The notes: generated by a model from the sequence alone, not told the origin. Positions 35,793 through 45,540 are shown, numbered from the stretch's first letter. The stretch is 64,000 nt of DNA from Larkinella sp. C7 (GCF_006149005.1 NZ_VBSL01000002.1:609466-673465); one strand, 5' to 3'. Numbers and translations: made by a program.

Positions 35793-38700
35793 TTATTTAG
35801 CCGCTTTTTCAGCCGTGGCGGTTTTTACCCGCATAATTCCGTTCATAATCCGCCAGTGGCCGGGGAAGGTACAAACGAACGGATAATCGCCGGGTTGGGC
35901 CGGAGCAGTGAATTTCAACCGATAGGTCTGCTCGGGATTGACCAGGGGCGACGATGCCACCACCTGCGGAATAGACGGTACATAATTCCGTTCTGCACCA
36001 TCTTTCGCCGTAATCAGCTTATCGGCAGCCGCGCCAATGATCTCCAGCGACTTTGGTTTGCCGACCACAATGTTGTGTTGCATGGCGTCGGTGTTCTCGA
36101 AAATGATTTCGACCTGTTTGCCTGCCGTTACCGTAAATTCCTTTTTGTCAAACTGCAACGCTTCCTTGATCGGCTTGATGCGAACGGTTTCGACATTCGG
36201 ATCGGCCGCAGGTTCGGCCGATACACCCCAGGCCTGCAACACCCGATTCATCCGCTCCCGGTTCTCACTCGGAATCGTAGTGACCAGGCTGGCAACAAAC
36301 GACTTATCAGCCTCGTTCAGAGTCGCCTTCCGCCGGAATCCCCAGCCATCGGAAATGCCTTTTACAATGGCGGTACTGCCCGCAACATCCAGTTGTTGTG
36401 ACACCCGGAGCAACCCAACAACCGCATCTGCCGGAGCTGCCGAGGTGTAGTTCCGAATCGCCCGTTCCAACACAAACGCGCTCATGCTCTGCGGTGGACG
36501 ATAGGTCAGTTTGTGCGTAAATCCATTGTTGTTTTCATTTCCTTCGGCCAGAACGTTGTTTCCATCCACGGTTGCCACCACCGAATAGTCTCCGGCCGTC
36601 TCAAACGAAACCGTAAAGTTGGTATTCCAGGGACCGTTGTTTCCTTCCTGAATGACCACGGTTTCGCCCGGTTTAATTCCTGCCGTGTGTTTCTGGCTGA
36701 CGTACTCTGTTTTCCGACCCTGTCCTTCAATCCGAATTGCCAGCGGAATTGGTGTTCCTTCCGGAATGGCGACACCGCCCCGGTTGGTCACTTCGACAAA
36801 AATGCGGGTCGATTCACGAACATACGGAGAAGCCGGTTCGGTTCGTACTTTTGTGATCACCAGATCCGGTTTATCACTCGAAGAAGCCATTGTCGGAGCA
36901 GGCTGCGCGGTGGCTTGAGCCGTCATGGCCGCGTGGTCGTGGTGGCCGCTCATCGACTCCGGGGCTTTAGAACCCGACTTGCTGTTCTGCACCATTTGTT
37001 TCAGAAAAGTCTGCATTAGCTTCCCGTCGTGGCTCGTCAACGCACAGGCGAAAGCATCCGGCAACCAGCGATCGTTTACTTCTTTGGCATCGTTCAGGCG
37101 CGTCAGCACAGCGGTTTCTACCGCAGGTGTCAACGGCATTTCCGACAAAGCCAGCAATGTATTCAAAACCACCAAGGGTTCTTTGTCATTCAGCGCATTG
37201 GCTTGCAGCAACGCACCGGCCGATGCCTCGTTCCGGGGCAGTACCTGAACGGCGGTTTTACGAACCCCGGCACAGGCGTGTTTCAAAGCCGCCGTGGCGG
37301 TTTGCAACGCGTTGGCATCCGAACCGTCCAGCGCCCCCAACCCCTGCAACGTCCACAGGGCGTGGATGGCCGACGGATTGATTCCGATTTCGTCCAGCGT
37401 CTGGTCTTTCACCAGATCCAGTAGTTGCGGAACCACATCTTTCTGCCCACGCTCTACCAGCAACCGCTGTGCTGTCTGACGCCAGAACATATTGTTGTTT
37501 TTCAAAGCCGCTACCAGTTCCGCCGGACGATCTTTGCTCAGCGACAATGGCGTGTAGGCCGGAGCTTTTTTGTAGGCAACCCGGTAAATCCGACCGTGGG
37601 TAAAATCGCGTAAATCCGTCTGATACGCATTCCCCGGGCCATTCTGGGCCCCTTTCGGCGTGGGGTTGTGCTGAATAATGTAGCTGTACCAATCGACGAC
37701 CCAAACCGCGCCGTCGGGACCCACCTCGGCAAAAACCGGGGCGACCCACTCATCGGCGCCAGCCAGCAGGTTGAAACCCAGCCCTTCGCTGTCGTCAAAG
37801 TCGGTCCCTTTTTTCACCATAATATTCTGGTGCAGAATGTGGCCGGTTGGCTCCGACACAAAGGCCACTTTATTCCAGTAACTTTTCGGAAAGGCCCGGG
37901 CCGTGTAGAAATTATGTCCGGCAGCCGCCGTAAAGCCCCCAAACACATCGACCTGCCGCACTTTTTCCGTAATCGGTTTCATGTCCTTGTGCGTATCGGT
38001 ACCCCGACTGCCGCTGCCCAGACCACCGGGGAAATACCGGTGCGGAATCGCCATATACCAGCCGTGGGAGTTGTTGGCCGTTGAGCCAAATACGTCGCCG
38101 GTTTCGTTGAACGCCATTCCCCAGGTGTTGTTGGAGGTGCTCGTCACGAATTCCAGTTTCGAGCCATCGGGTTTGAAGCGGAAAAACCCTTGTGAAAATT
38201 TGAGACTGTCGGCGCCCACTTTACCCACAAAACCCGAATAACCAATGCAGCCCCAGACCCAGTTGTCAAAACCGACGTGCAGGTTGGACGGGCCGGCGTG
38301 GGTATCCCCCGTTCCGAAACCGGTAAACAGGATCTTTTTCTCGTCGGCCTTGTCGTCGCCATTGGTGTCTTTCAAAAACAGCATGTGCGGTGCCTGTGAC
38401 ACCATAATACCGCCGTTGACGAACGCCAAACCGGTCGGAATACTCAGGCCGTCGGCGAACTTGGTAAACTTATCCGCCTTGCCGTCTTTGTTGGTGTCTT
38501 CGCAGATGAGGATGTAGTCGGTTCCTCCCGTGTCTTTCCGCTCGTTCGGATAATCCTTGGTAATCAGCACAAAAAGCCGTCCGCGCTCATCCCACGCCAT
38601 CGCAATCGGGTGCATCACGTCGGGTTCGTGGGCAAACTGTTCCAGCGTAAAATCGACCGGCACCTGAATGTGTTTCATCGATTCTTCGGGCGAAAGCGGC

Positions 38701-39578
38701 AACTGGCGCATTTGCGGTCCCGAGCGTTTTTCGTAGTTGGGCAGATTAGCCTCAACATACTGGAACGGCTGCGGTTTCAGATCGTCGTGCAACTTCTTCA
38801 CCTTGTCGCCCACCGCCCAGAGAATGCCCTGTTCGATCAAATCCTGAAAACCGGGGACATTCCACGTCCGTTGATCGTGGCCGTAGGCCGTGTAGAAAAC
38901 CCGGCCTTTGCCGTAATTGCGCGTCCAGGTATACGGTTCGGTCTTCTGACCCGGTTTGTCTTTTTCCTGATCCGCCTTGATGTCGCGCACCGCCAGCACG
39001 TTGTTGTCGGCCTGGAGTTTTTCGTGCAGATACGTCTCGTCGTAGGCTTTGAACGGTTTCAGACCCATGATGGCCGGGTGGCCGGGCTGAACGGTTAAGG
39101 TTTGGATGGTATCCATCCGGTGACGCCAGAATTGCCCCCCCACCATTTTGACGTATTCCGGCGAATTCCGGAAACAGTATGAAGCGCAGTGAATGGGAAT
39201 CAGGCCTTTGCCACCCGCCACGAAATCGATCAGCGCCTTTTCCTGGGGCTGCGGAATGCTATCCCAGTTGGCATAAATCAGCAAACCGTCGTATTTCGCC
39301 AGGTTCTCGGCATTGATGTCTTCCAGCCGATCGGTGTAGGTCAGGTTGATGCCCTTATCCCCCAGCGCAGCCATCAGTTCCGGCACGCGTTCCGACGGGC
39401 GGTGGTGGCCGTTGTCGCCCAGAAACAGAATTTCCGTCCGGCGGGGCTGGTCAGGATTCGTGGCCGAAACGCCGGGGCGTCCGCCCATGTCGCGTGGACT
39501 GCTGGCCGGTTGCCGACGGGCGCAATCGGTTAGCAGAATCACCAGACCCAGGGTCAGGAATACATTAAAGTTTTTCAT
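35793..39578 (-). CDS. ThuA / membrane-bound dehydrogenase / CARDB / cupredoxin lipoprotein
   Basis: A 1261-residue lipoprotein (signal ends ILLTDC). In order: a ThuA-like domain (about 47-265), a beta-propeller dehydrogenase of the type fused to haem domains in PVC and Bacteroidota proteins (about 290-690, with EDTNKDGKADKF), helical HEAT-like repeats (about 700-880), a CARDB adhesion-like domain (about 930-1045), and a C-terminal blue-copper domain (1139-1261) with likely copper ligands His1168, Cys1236, His1241 and Met1245. It probably oxidises a sugar or sugar alcohol and hands electrons to copper rather than haem. It lies 24 nt after the oxidoreductase gene. Confidence 0.88.
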   Translation of the reverse strand: MKNFNVFLTLGLVILLTDCARRQPASSPRDMGGRPGVSATNPDQPRRTEILFLGDNGHHRPSERVPELMAALGDKGINLTYTDRLEDINAENLAKYDGLLIYANWDSIPQPQEKALIDFVAGGKGLIPIHCASYCFRNSPEYVKMVGGQFWRHRMDTIQTLTVQPGHPAIMGLKPFKAYDETYLHEKLQADNNVLAVRDIKADQEKDKPGQKTEPYTWTRNYGKGRVFYTAYGHDQRTWNVPGFQDLIEQGILWAVGDKVKKLHDDLKPQPFQYVEANLPNYEKRSGPQMRQLPLSPEESMKHIQVPVDFTLEQFAHEPDVMHPIAMAWDERGRLFVLITKDYPNERKDTGGTDYILICEDTNKDGKADKFTKFADGLSIPTGLAFVNGGIMVSQAPHMLFLKDTNGDDKADEKKILFTGFGTGDTHAGPSNLHVGFDNWVWGCIGYSGFVGKVGADSLKFSQGFFRFKPDGSKLEFVTSTSNNTWGMAFNETGDVFGSTANNSHGWYMAIPHRYFPGGLGSGSRGTDTHKDMKPITEKVRQVDVFGGFTAAAGHNFYTARAFPKSYWNKVAFVSEPTGHILHQNIMVKKGTDFDDSEGLGFNLLAGADEWVAPVFAEVGPDGAVWVVDWYSYIIQHNPTPKGAQNGPGNAYQTDLRDFTHGRIYRVAYKKAPAYTPLSLSKDRPAELVAALKNNNMFWRQTAQRLLVERGQKDVVPQLLDLVKDQTLDEIGINPSAIHALWTLQGLGALDGSDANALQTATAALKHACAGVRKTAVQVLPRNEASAGALLQANALNDKEPLVVLNTLLALSEMPLTPAVETAVLTRLNDAKEVNDRWLPDAFACALTSHDGKLMQTFLKQMVQNSKSGSKAPESMSGHHDHAAMTAQATAQPAPTMASSSDKPDLVITKVRTEPASPYVRESTRIFVEVTNRGGVAIPEGTPIPLAIRIEGQGRKTEYVSQKHTAGIKPGETVVIQEGNNGPWNTNFTVSFETAGDYSVVATVDGNNVLAEGNENNNGFTHKLTYRPPQSMSAFVLERAIRNYTSAAPADAVVGLLRVSQQLDVAGSTAIVKGISDGWGFRRKATLNEADKSFVASLVTTIPSENRERMNRVLQAWGVSAEPAADPNVETVRIKPIKEALQFDKKEFTVTAGKQVEIIFENTDAMQHNIVVGKPKSLEIIGAAADKLITAKDGAERNYVPSIPQVVASSPLVNPEQTYRLKFTAPAQPGDYPFVCTFPGHWRIMNGIMRVKTATAEKAAK

Positions 39579-39602
39579 AGTGGGTTGTTTTAACGCGTGG
39601 TT

Positions 39603-40721
39603 TTATAAACTCCCAAAATCCGGCAGATTCTTCAGCTTACCGCCTTCCATCGCCGAGTCGTGCGCCAGAATGCCGACGCTTGTCCAGTTGGCCGATTGCA
39701 CGGCATTGGGGAACGGGTCGCGGTCTTCGACAATAGCCGACACAAATTCGTGCACCATGTGCGGGTGTGAACCGCCGTGACCACTCCCCTGAATGAAGGA
39801 TAAGTGGGCGTTATCTTCCTCATTGTAAACCCCCTGCGTCGTGAATGACTGAATTTCAGCGGGCAGATAGTGCGCAAAATCCGGCACTTTCACCCGTTCC
39901 GGAATCTCAGGCTCGGGCTTTTTGGCGGTATGAATAACCGGGTCTTCGCCTTCGATCAGCGGCCATTCAAACGATTTCAGCGAGCCGTAGACTTCAAAAC
40001 TTTCGCGGTATTGGCGGGCGGTATCGAACAGCGACCGGTAGACATAGGCCGATAAGTCGCTGTCTTTGAACTTGATGTGGGCCGATTCAACCGCAAATGG
40101 AGAATTGTAATGCGGAATCAACTCTTCCCGAATCGTTCCTGAACCGAAGCACGACACGTATTCGGCTTCCAGTTGCAGCAAACCGGCCACCGGGCCAACG
40201 CAGTGGGTAGCGTAGTGCATGGGTGGCAAACCGGGCCAGTAGCCGGGCCAGCCGTCCATGTCCTGCTGGTGGCTGGCTTTCAGAAACTGAATTTTCCCTA
40301 ATTCCCCTTTTTCATATAACTCCTTGACAAACAGAAACTCGCGGCTGTATACCACGGTTTCCATCATCATGTATTTCTTGCCGGTTTCGTTGCAGGTTTT
40401 CACAATTTCCATACACTCTTCCACCGAAGTTGCCATCGGAACCGTGCAGGCCACGTGTTTTCCGGCACGCAGGGCTTTCAGGGTCTGTTCGGCGTGGTTG
40501 TGAATCGGCGAATTGATGTGAACGGCGTCCACGTTGGGATCAGCCAGCAGGTCGTCGATGTTACTGTAGCGTTTTTCGATGCCGAACGCATCACCGATTT
40601 CATTGAGTTTTTCCGTATTGCGCTGGCAAATGGCATACATATTCGTATGCGGGTGACGCTGATAAATGGGGATGAACTCGGCTCCGAAGCCCAGTCCGAC
40701 GATGGCAATATTGATTTTCAT
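39603..40721 (-). CDS. Gfo/Idh/MocA-family NAD(P)-dependent oxidoreductase
   Basis: The protein has 372 residues from the ATG giving MKINIAIVGLGFGAEFIPIY, the dinucleotide-binding start; 19 upstream residues are rejected. A second signature, HINSPIHNHAEQTLKALRAGKHVACTVPMA (cofactor side, with the family's EKP replaced by TVP), is followed by an alpha/beta catalytic domain containing YATHCVGPVAGLL. The missing Lys of EKP is unusual, since it helps catalysis in many members. First gene of a unit with the ThuA lipoprotein; a sugar or cyclitol substrate is likely. Confidence 0.9.
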   Translation of the reverse strand: MKINIAIVGLGFGAEFIPIYQRHPHTNMYAICQRNTEKLNEIGDAFGIEKRYSNIDDLLADPNVDAVHINSPIHNHAEQTLKALRAGKHVACTVPMATSVEECMEIVKTCNETGKKYMMMETVVYSREFLFVKELYEKGELGKIQFLKASHQQDMDGWPGYWPGLPPMHYATHCVGPVAGLLQLEAEYVSCFGSGTIREELIPHYNSPFAVESAHIKFKDSDLSAYVYRSLFDTARQYRESFEVYGSLKSFEWPLIEGEDPVIHTAKKPEPEIPERVKVPDFAHYLPAEIQSFTTQGVYNEEDNAHLSFIQGSGHGGSHPHMVHEFVSAIVEDRDPFPNAVQSANWTSVGILAHDSAMEGGKLKNLPDFGSL

Positions 40722-40986
40722 ACTGGTAGAACGGATTTTCCGACCCGTCTCTCTTTTGGATTTAGAACCGGTCTGCAACCAACTTTAACGAGTGGCAGCC
40801 GTGGAGTGATGAAATTAATTAATAATTTGGGTTGTTTGTTGCAAAATTTTTGGGGTGAATAAGCCCATTGATTCCGGCTTATTCCTATTTATTCTCAATC
40901 AATTACTACAAAAGTAAGCAACAATTTACGATTCTTCTCGGCTTTTCTTGCCAAATACCGATTGTATTTTAACTAAAAAAGTTTGA

Positions 40987-40994
40987 TAAATTTG
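40987..40994 (+). promoter_or_regulatory. TAnnTTTG box of the AraC gene
   Basis: TAAATTTG, 27 nt before the start codon. A TTG at 40962-40964 lies 22 nt upstream of it, slightly longer than ideal. The 300-nt divergent region 40722-41021 should also hold the oxidoreductase promoter and any AraC operator. Confidence 0.55.
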
Positions 40995-41021
40995 TGAAAG
41001 ACAGCAAAAGAGAGCAAACTT

Positions 41022-41894
41022 ATGCGAATTGCCCTGCGAAAAGACCTGGAACCCGTTGCTTCTTCCTTCATTGTGAAGGAGCTTGTTGAACCACACTTCG
41101 ATCCCAACTGGCATTTTCACCCCCACTACCAGTTGTTTCTGGTGGTGGAAGGAACCGGAACCCGGTTTATTGGCGACTCGATCAAGCCCTTTTCGGAGGG
41201 TGATCTGGTTTTTCTGGGGCCAAATTTGCCGCATCTCTGGCGCAGCGATCACGCGTTTTTTCAGCGCGATTCCGGTCTGGTAACCCGGGGCATTGTCGTT
41301 TATTTTCCAGAGGATTTTCTGGGTGATCACTTTTTTGACAAACCGGAAATGAACCTGATCCAACAGTTGCTCGAACACGCCCGCCGGGGCCTGGAATGGA
41401 CCGGTCCGACCCTGAAACGGGTGCAGGAGGCCCTGCAGATTCTAGCCAGCCAACCGGTCAATTTCAATCGTGTGATGACTTTGCTCAGCCTGCTAGACGA
41501 ACTCTCCCACGCCGTCGACTACCGGTATATTACCAGCCTTGGGTATACCAACACGGTGAAACCGTCGGAGACCGACCGGATGCAACAGGTGCATAATTAC
41601 GTGCTGGGTCATTTTCACGACGACATCAGTCTGGATTCCGTGGCCGATCTGGCGGGGATGACCCCTCCGGCTTTCTGTCGCTACTTTAAAGCGCGGGCCA
41701 ACAAAACGTTTTCGGAATTTGTATCGGAAATCCGCATTGGCCATTCCTGCAAATTGCTGATGGAAGGCAAATTGACGGTCACACAAGTTAGTTACGAAAG
41801 TGGCTACCGCACCCTTTCCAACTTCAACCGCCAGTTCAAAGGCATTACCGGGCAGACACCGTCGGAATATGTCCGCACCGTTCGGGCGGTCTAA
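41022..41894 (+). CDS. AraC-family regulator with cupin sensor domain
   Basis: A 290-residue protein. The N-terminal cupin (about 15-100) has HFDPNWHFHPHYQLFLVVEG with the His cluster, then a helical linker. The C-terminal AraC domain has two helix-turn-helix units: ISLDSVADLAGMTPPAFCRYF and LTVTQVSYESGYRTLSNFNRQFK, ending GQTPSEYVR. It most likely senses a sugar. Its divergent position next to the oxidoreductase/ThuA unit suggests that unit as target. Followed after 36 nt by the NtrC-type gene. Confidence 0.93.
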   Translation: MRIALRKDLEPVASSFIVKELVEPHFDPNWHFHPHYQLFLVVEGTGTRFIGDSIKPFSEGDLVFLGPNLPHLWRSDHAFFQRDSGLVTRGIVVYFPEDFLGDHFFDKPEMNLIQQLLEHARRGLEWTGPTLKRVQEALQILASQPVNFNRVMTLLSLLDELSHAVDYRYITSLGYTNTVKPSETDRMQQVHNYVLGHFHDDISLDSVADLAGMTPPAFCRYFKARANKTFSEFVSEIRIGHSCKLLMEGKLTVTQVSYESGYRTLSNFNRQFKGITGQTPSEYVRTVRAV

Positions 41895-41918
41895 CAACGT
41901 CCAACAGCCTTGTTTTGC

Positions 41919-41926
41919 TATCTTTG
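41919..41926 (+). promoter_or_regulatory. TAnnTTTG box at the NtrC-type gene
   Basis: TATCTTTG ends 4 nt before the ATG at 41931, so the gene may be read from its own, nearly leaderless transcript. Confidence 0.55.
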
Positions 41927-41930
41927 CCCC

Positions 41931-43271
41931 ATGCAAGGCACTATTCTCATTATCGACGACGAAGACCGTCTCCGCCAACTCCTGGCCCGACTCCTCAGCC
42001 TTGAAGGGTATCACGTTCTGGAAGCCAACAACGCCCGCAACGGCCTTCGGGTGCTGGAACAGGAAGATATTCATCTGGTGATCAGCGATGTCAAATTGCC
42101 GGACAAAAACGGCATCGACCTCACCGCCCAGATCAGGCAACAGTATCCCGCCACCGAAATCATTGTTCTGACCGCATTCGGCACCATTGCCGATGGCGTT
42201 ACCGCTATTAAAAACGGCGCTTTCGATTACATCACGAAAGGCGATGACAACGATCGCATCATTCCGCTCGTCAGCCGGGCCATTGAAAAGGCGCAGTTGC
42301 AGTTCCGGATTCGGCAACTGGAAGAAAAAGTCAGCAAACGCTATGGTTTTGAGAGCATTATCGGCGAATCGAAACCCATCAAGCAAGCCGTTGACCTGGC
42401 CCGAAAAGTGGCGGTGACCGACACAACCGTGTTGCTGACCGGCGAAACCGGAACGGGAAAAGAAGTGTTTGCACAGGCGATCCATCAGGCCAGCCCCAGG
42501 CGGTCGGGCGGGTTCGTAGCAGTCAATTGCAGTGCGCTGGGAAAAGAAATTCTGGAAAGTGAACTCTTTGGCCACCGCGCCGGGTCTTTCACCGGAGCGT
42601 CCCGTGACAAAAAAGGACTGTTCGAAGAGGCCAGCAAAGGCACTATTTTTCTGGATGAAATCGGCGAAATGGCGCTTGATCTACAGGCCAAATTGCTTCG
42701 CGTGCTGGAAATGCACGAGTTTATCCGGGTTGGCGATACCAAACCGACAAAAGTGGATGTGCGCGTTGTGGCCGCCACCAACCGCGATTTGGAACGGGAA
42801 GCCACTGCCGGACAATTTCGACTCGATCTGTATTACCGGCTGTCGGTATTCCGGATCGAGTTGCCTTCGCTGCGTGACCGGCGCGACGACATTCCGGCTT
42901 TGGCGGAGCAATTCGCCCGGCAGAGTGCGCTAAAAATTGGAAAACGTGACGTATTACTCCGTCCGGATTTTCAGCAAAAGTTGCAGCAACACGATTGGAA
43001 GGGAAATATTCGGGAGCTAAAAAATGTGATTGAGCGGGCGGTTATTCTCGCCGATGGAACGGAATTAACCCCGGAACTGCTGCCCTACGATCTACTTTAT
43101 GCCGGGAAATTTACGCCTACCGGACCGGTTTTTGATCTGGCTCAGGTCGAAGAAAACCACATCCGGCATGTTCTCCACCATACCAATGGCAACAAAACCG
43201 AAGCCGCCCGGCTTCTCAACATCGGCCTGACCACGTTGTACCGAAAAATAGCCGAATACCAGATTAGTTAA
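41931..43271 (+). CDS. NtrC-family sigma-54-dependent response regulator
   Basis: The product is 446 residues from the ATG giving MQGTILIIDDED. Receiver domain (1-120) with phospho-acceptor Asp53; AAA+ domain with Walker A GETGTGKE and the sigma-54 contact loop written GSFTGA instead of GAFTGA; C-terminal Fis-type helix-turn-helix (NKTEAARLLNIGLTTLYRKI). The Ser variant of the loop occurs in some active members. No kinase is adjacent; the orphan kinase at 34422 is a candidate partner only. The Ser codon and TAA stop lie in the left arm of the following palindrome. Confidence 0.94.
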   Translation: MQGTILIIDDEDRLRQLLARLLSLEGYHVLEANNARNGLRVLEQEDIHLVISDVKLPDKNGIDLTAQIRQQYPATEIIVLTAFGTIADGVTAIKNGAFDYITKGDDNDRIIPLVSRAIEKAQLQFRIRQLEEKVSKRYGFESIIGESKPIKQAVDLARKVAVTDTTVLLTGETGTGKEVFAQAIHQASPRRSGGFVAVNCSALGKEILESELFGHRAGSFTGASRDKKGLFEEASKGTIFLDEIGEMALDLQAKLLRVLEMHEFIRVGDTKPTKVDVRVVAATNRDLEREATAGQFRLDLYYRLSVFRIELPSLRDRRDDIPALAEQFARQSALKIGKRDVLLRPDFQQKLQQHDWKGNIRELKNVIERAVILADGTELTPELLPYDLLYAGKFTPTGPVFDLAQVEENHIRHVLHHTNGNKTEAARLLNIGLTTLYRKIAEYQIS

Positions 43272-43340
43272 GAGTTAAGAGTGAAGAGTTAAACGCGGTA
43301 GCCAACTCTTCACTCTTAACTCTTAACTCTTAACTCTTAA
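43266..43340. repeat. Heptad palindrome between convergent genes
   Basis: Arms 43266-43290 and 43304-43328 are perfectly complementary over 25 bp with a 13-nt loop. Both are tandem AGAGTTA/TTAACTC units, and the right side carries further units to 43340. It begins within the last codons of the NtrC-type gene and ends at the stop of the convergent hydrolase gene. Confidence 0.92.
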
Positions 43341-44204
43341 CTAATAAGTCGTTTCCGTCACTGCGGTGTTCGACGTAATGAACGAAAGGAGGTCTTCATT
43401 CAATTCGTCTTTTTGCGTAAAATACAAACCGTGCGGTTCGCCTTCATACACCAACAATTGCGATTGTGGAATCAGTTCGTGCGTTTTCTGACCGGAAGAT
43501 TCGAAGGGTACAGTCTGATCGGCATCACCGTGAATGATGAGCGTTGGGACCGTAACGGCTGCCAGGTCTGAGCGGAAATCTGTACTCGAAAAGGCCTTCG
43601 CGCATTCAATTGTCGCCTGGGGTGAACCCAGCAACGCCAGCGTTTGGTCCCACTTGAGATGCGAATCACTTACCGGATGATTCAGCATGCTGACCCCATA
43701 GAACTGTTTGCCAAACGAGGCTAAAAAGTCCGCCCGGTCGGCTTGCATTTTCTCCAGCATTTCGTCAAACACCGATTGATCGACGCCGTCCGGATTGTCT
43801 TCCGTTTTCAGCATGTAAGGCGTTACGGCACTCACCAGCACAATTTTTGAAACCCGATCCGAGCCATACCGGCTCAGATACCGGACAATTTCGCCCCCGC
43901 CCATCGAAAAACCAACCAGGGTCACGTTCTGCAAATCCAGTTCGTCCAGAACCGCCTTTAAATCGGCGGCTAACGTATCGTAATCATATCCATCCCAGGG
44001 TTTCGACGACTTTCCAAATCCCCGGCGGTCATAAGCAATGCAGCGCAGCCCGTGTTTGGGCAATTCAGTCAATTGATACTCCCACATCTCGTGGCTCAAC
44101 GGCCAGCCGTGAATCAACACGACGGGATTTCCCGTACCCCAGTCCTGATAGAACAGATTGACCGGCTCGCCATTGCGACCGGTTCCAGCTTGAATGTAAC
44201 TCAT
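43341..44204 (-). CDS. Alpha/beta hydrolase (non-haem haloperoxidase/esterase type)
   Basis: A 287-residue protein. The catalytic triad is visible as Ser100 in GFSMGG, Asp near 227 (IIHGDADQTVP) and His near 258 (EGEPHGL). The oxyanion loop is IHGWPLSHEMW. The GWP/W pattern and YDRRGFGKSSKPWDGYDYDT follow cofactor-free chloroperoxidases and aryl esterases. The likely reaction is ester or perester hydrolysis on an unknown substrate. Single gene, no signal peptide. Confidence 0.93.
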   Translation of the reverse strand: MSYIQAGTGRNGEPVNLFYQDWGTGNPVVLIHGWPLSHEMWEYQLTELPKHGLRCIAYDRRGFGKSSKPWDGYDYDTLAADLKAVLDELDLQNVTLVGFSMGGGEIVRYLSRYGSDRVSKIVLVSAVTPYMLKTEDNPDGVDQSVFDEMLEKMQADRADFLASFGKQFYGVSMLNHPVSDSHLKWDQTLALLGSPQATIECAKAFSSTDFRSDLAAVTVPTLIIHGDADQTVPFESSGQKTHELIPQSQLLVYEGEPHGLYFTQKDELNEDLLSFITSNTAVTETTY

Positions 44205-44303
44205 AACGTTGATTGATTAAAAAGTTATGCCATACTTACGTAAGCTTTCGGCAGACGGTTTTTTATTTTGCAAAAACTGACGGAAAGTCGGCGCACAGGG
44301 GCT

Positions 44304-45365
44304 TTAACCAAACAAATTCAGTTGTCTTTTTCGAAGGAAACGGGTCGTGTCCAGTTTCGGGAAAGCATGGTTGGGCATGTATTTCTGGATGGCAATCTCG
44401 TGAAACTGCCGGATCTGTTCGGCATACTTGCCCTCGCCCGACATCCGGGTTCCAAACCGCGAATCGTTCAACTGTCCGCCGTGGCACTCGCGAATCTGAT
44501 TCAGCACTTTGTCGGCCCGATCCGGGTAATTTTTGCGAATCCAGTCTTCAAACAAAGGCCCAATGGCGCCATTCAGGCGTACAATGGTGTATCCCGCACA
44601 CGATGCCCCGTGTCGGGCAGCCGCTTCGATCAGCTTTGGAATCTCCTGATCGGTCAGTCCGGGAATAATCGGCGCCGTCATCACGCCCACCGGAATGCCG
44701 GCTTTCGTAAGTTCAGCCACGACCTGCAACCGCCGTTTGGCCGTCACCGTCCGGGGTTCCATCAACATCCGAAGCTTATCGTCCAGGGTTGTAATGGTGA
44801 TCAAAACCATCACGAGATTCTGAGCAGCCAACTGCTGCAACAGGTCTTTATCCCGCAAGATGAGCGCATTTTTCGTAATGATGCTGACCGGATTTCGGTA
44901 CATCAGGCACTGTTCCAGAATTCGGCGGGTCAATTGAAACCGACGCTCGGCAGGCTGGTAGCAATCCGTATTGCCAGACAAATGAATGACTTCCGGCTCG
45001 TAATTTTTGGAGAGAAACTCCTTTTCCAGCAAGACCGGTGCATTTTTTTTAACCATGATCTTGCTCTCGAAATCAAGCCCCGCCGAAAAACCCCAAAACT
45101 CGTGCGAGTTCCGGGCATAGCAGTAAATACAGCCGTGTTCGCAACCCATATACGGGTTTACCGAAGCAATAAAACCGATGTCCGGGCTATTGGGTCGGCT
45201 GACAATCTGTTTGGGGTTTTCTTCAAAAAATTGCGTTCGAACGGTTGGCTCCGGAAAATCGTCGTCGGGAACATTCTGTTCCTCGTCGGGTTCTATCCGC
45301 AAGGCCTGAAAGCGATTAGGGGCATTAAACTGGGCTCCACGCCCTTTTAAATAGTCGTTTTTCAT
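44304..45365 (-). CDS. PA0069-family radical SAM protein
   Basis: A 353-residue protein with the iron-sulfur motif CEHGCIYCYAR (Cys75, Cys79, Cys82) in a TIM-like barrel, IHLSGNTDCYQPAERRF and LITKNALILRDKDLL, as in the spore-photoproduct-lyase-related PA0069 group. The start MKNDYLKGRGAQFNAPNRF is also typical. The function of the group is not established. Single gene; divergent from 45541. Confidence 0.93.
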   Translation of the reverse strand: MKNDYLKGRGAQFNAPNRFQALRIEPDEEQNVPDDDFPEPTVRTQFFEENPKQIVSRPNSPDIGFIASVNPYMGCEHGCIYCYARNSHEFWGFSAGLDFESKIMVKKNAPVLLEKEFLSKNYEPEVIHLSGNTDCYQPAERRFQLTRRILEQCLMYRNPVSIITKNALILRDKDLLQQLAAQNLVMVLITITTLDDKLRMLMEPRTVTAKRRLQVVAELTKAGIPVGVMTAPIIPGLTDQEIPKLIEAAARHGASCAGYTIVRLNGAIGPLFEDWIRKNYPDRADKVLNQIRECHGGQLNDSRFGTRMSGEGKYAEQIRQFHEIAIQKYMPNHAFPKLDTTRFLRKRQLNLFG

Positions 45366-45540
45366 ATCCTTGAGTCTCCAGCAGTTCTGCCCGTAATAAT
45401 ATAAGTAAAATATATACCATACAACTAAAATATATTTTATTTTCCTGGCGGAGAATTTGTACGCCTTCGCCTGTTAATTTTTCTTAAATAACCCTCTTAC
45501 TTTGTCTACCTTTTTGTTTATATCGAACTTGCGGTCGATT

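Noticed and set aside
43266-43340. Repeats of TTAACTC considered as a CRISPR array
   Set aside because: The units are seven bases, contiguous and form a hairpin; there are no spacers and no cas genes.
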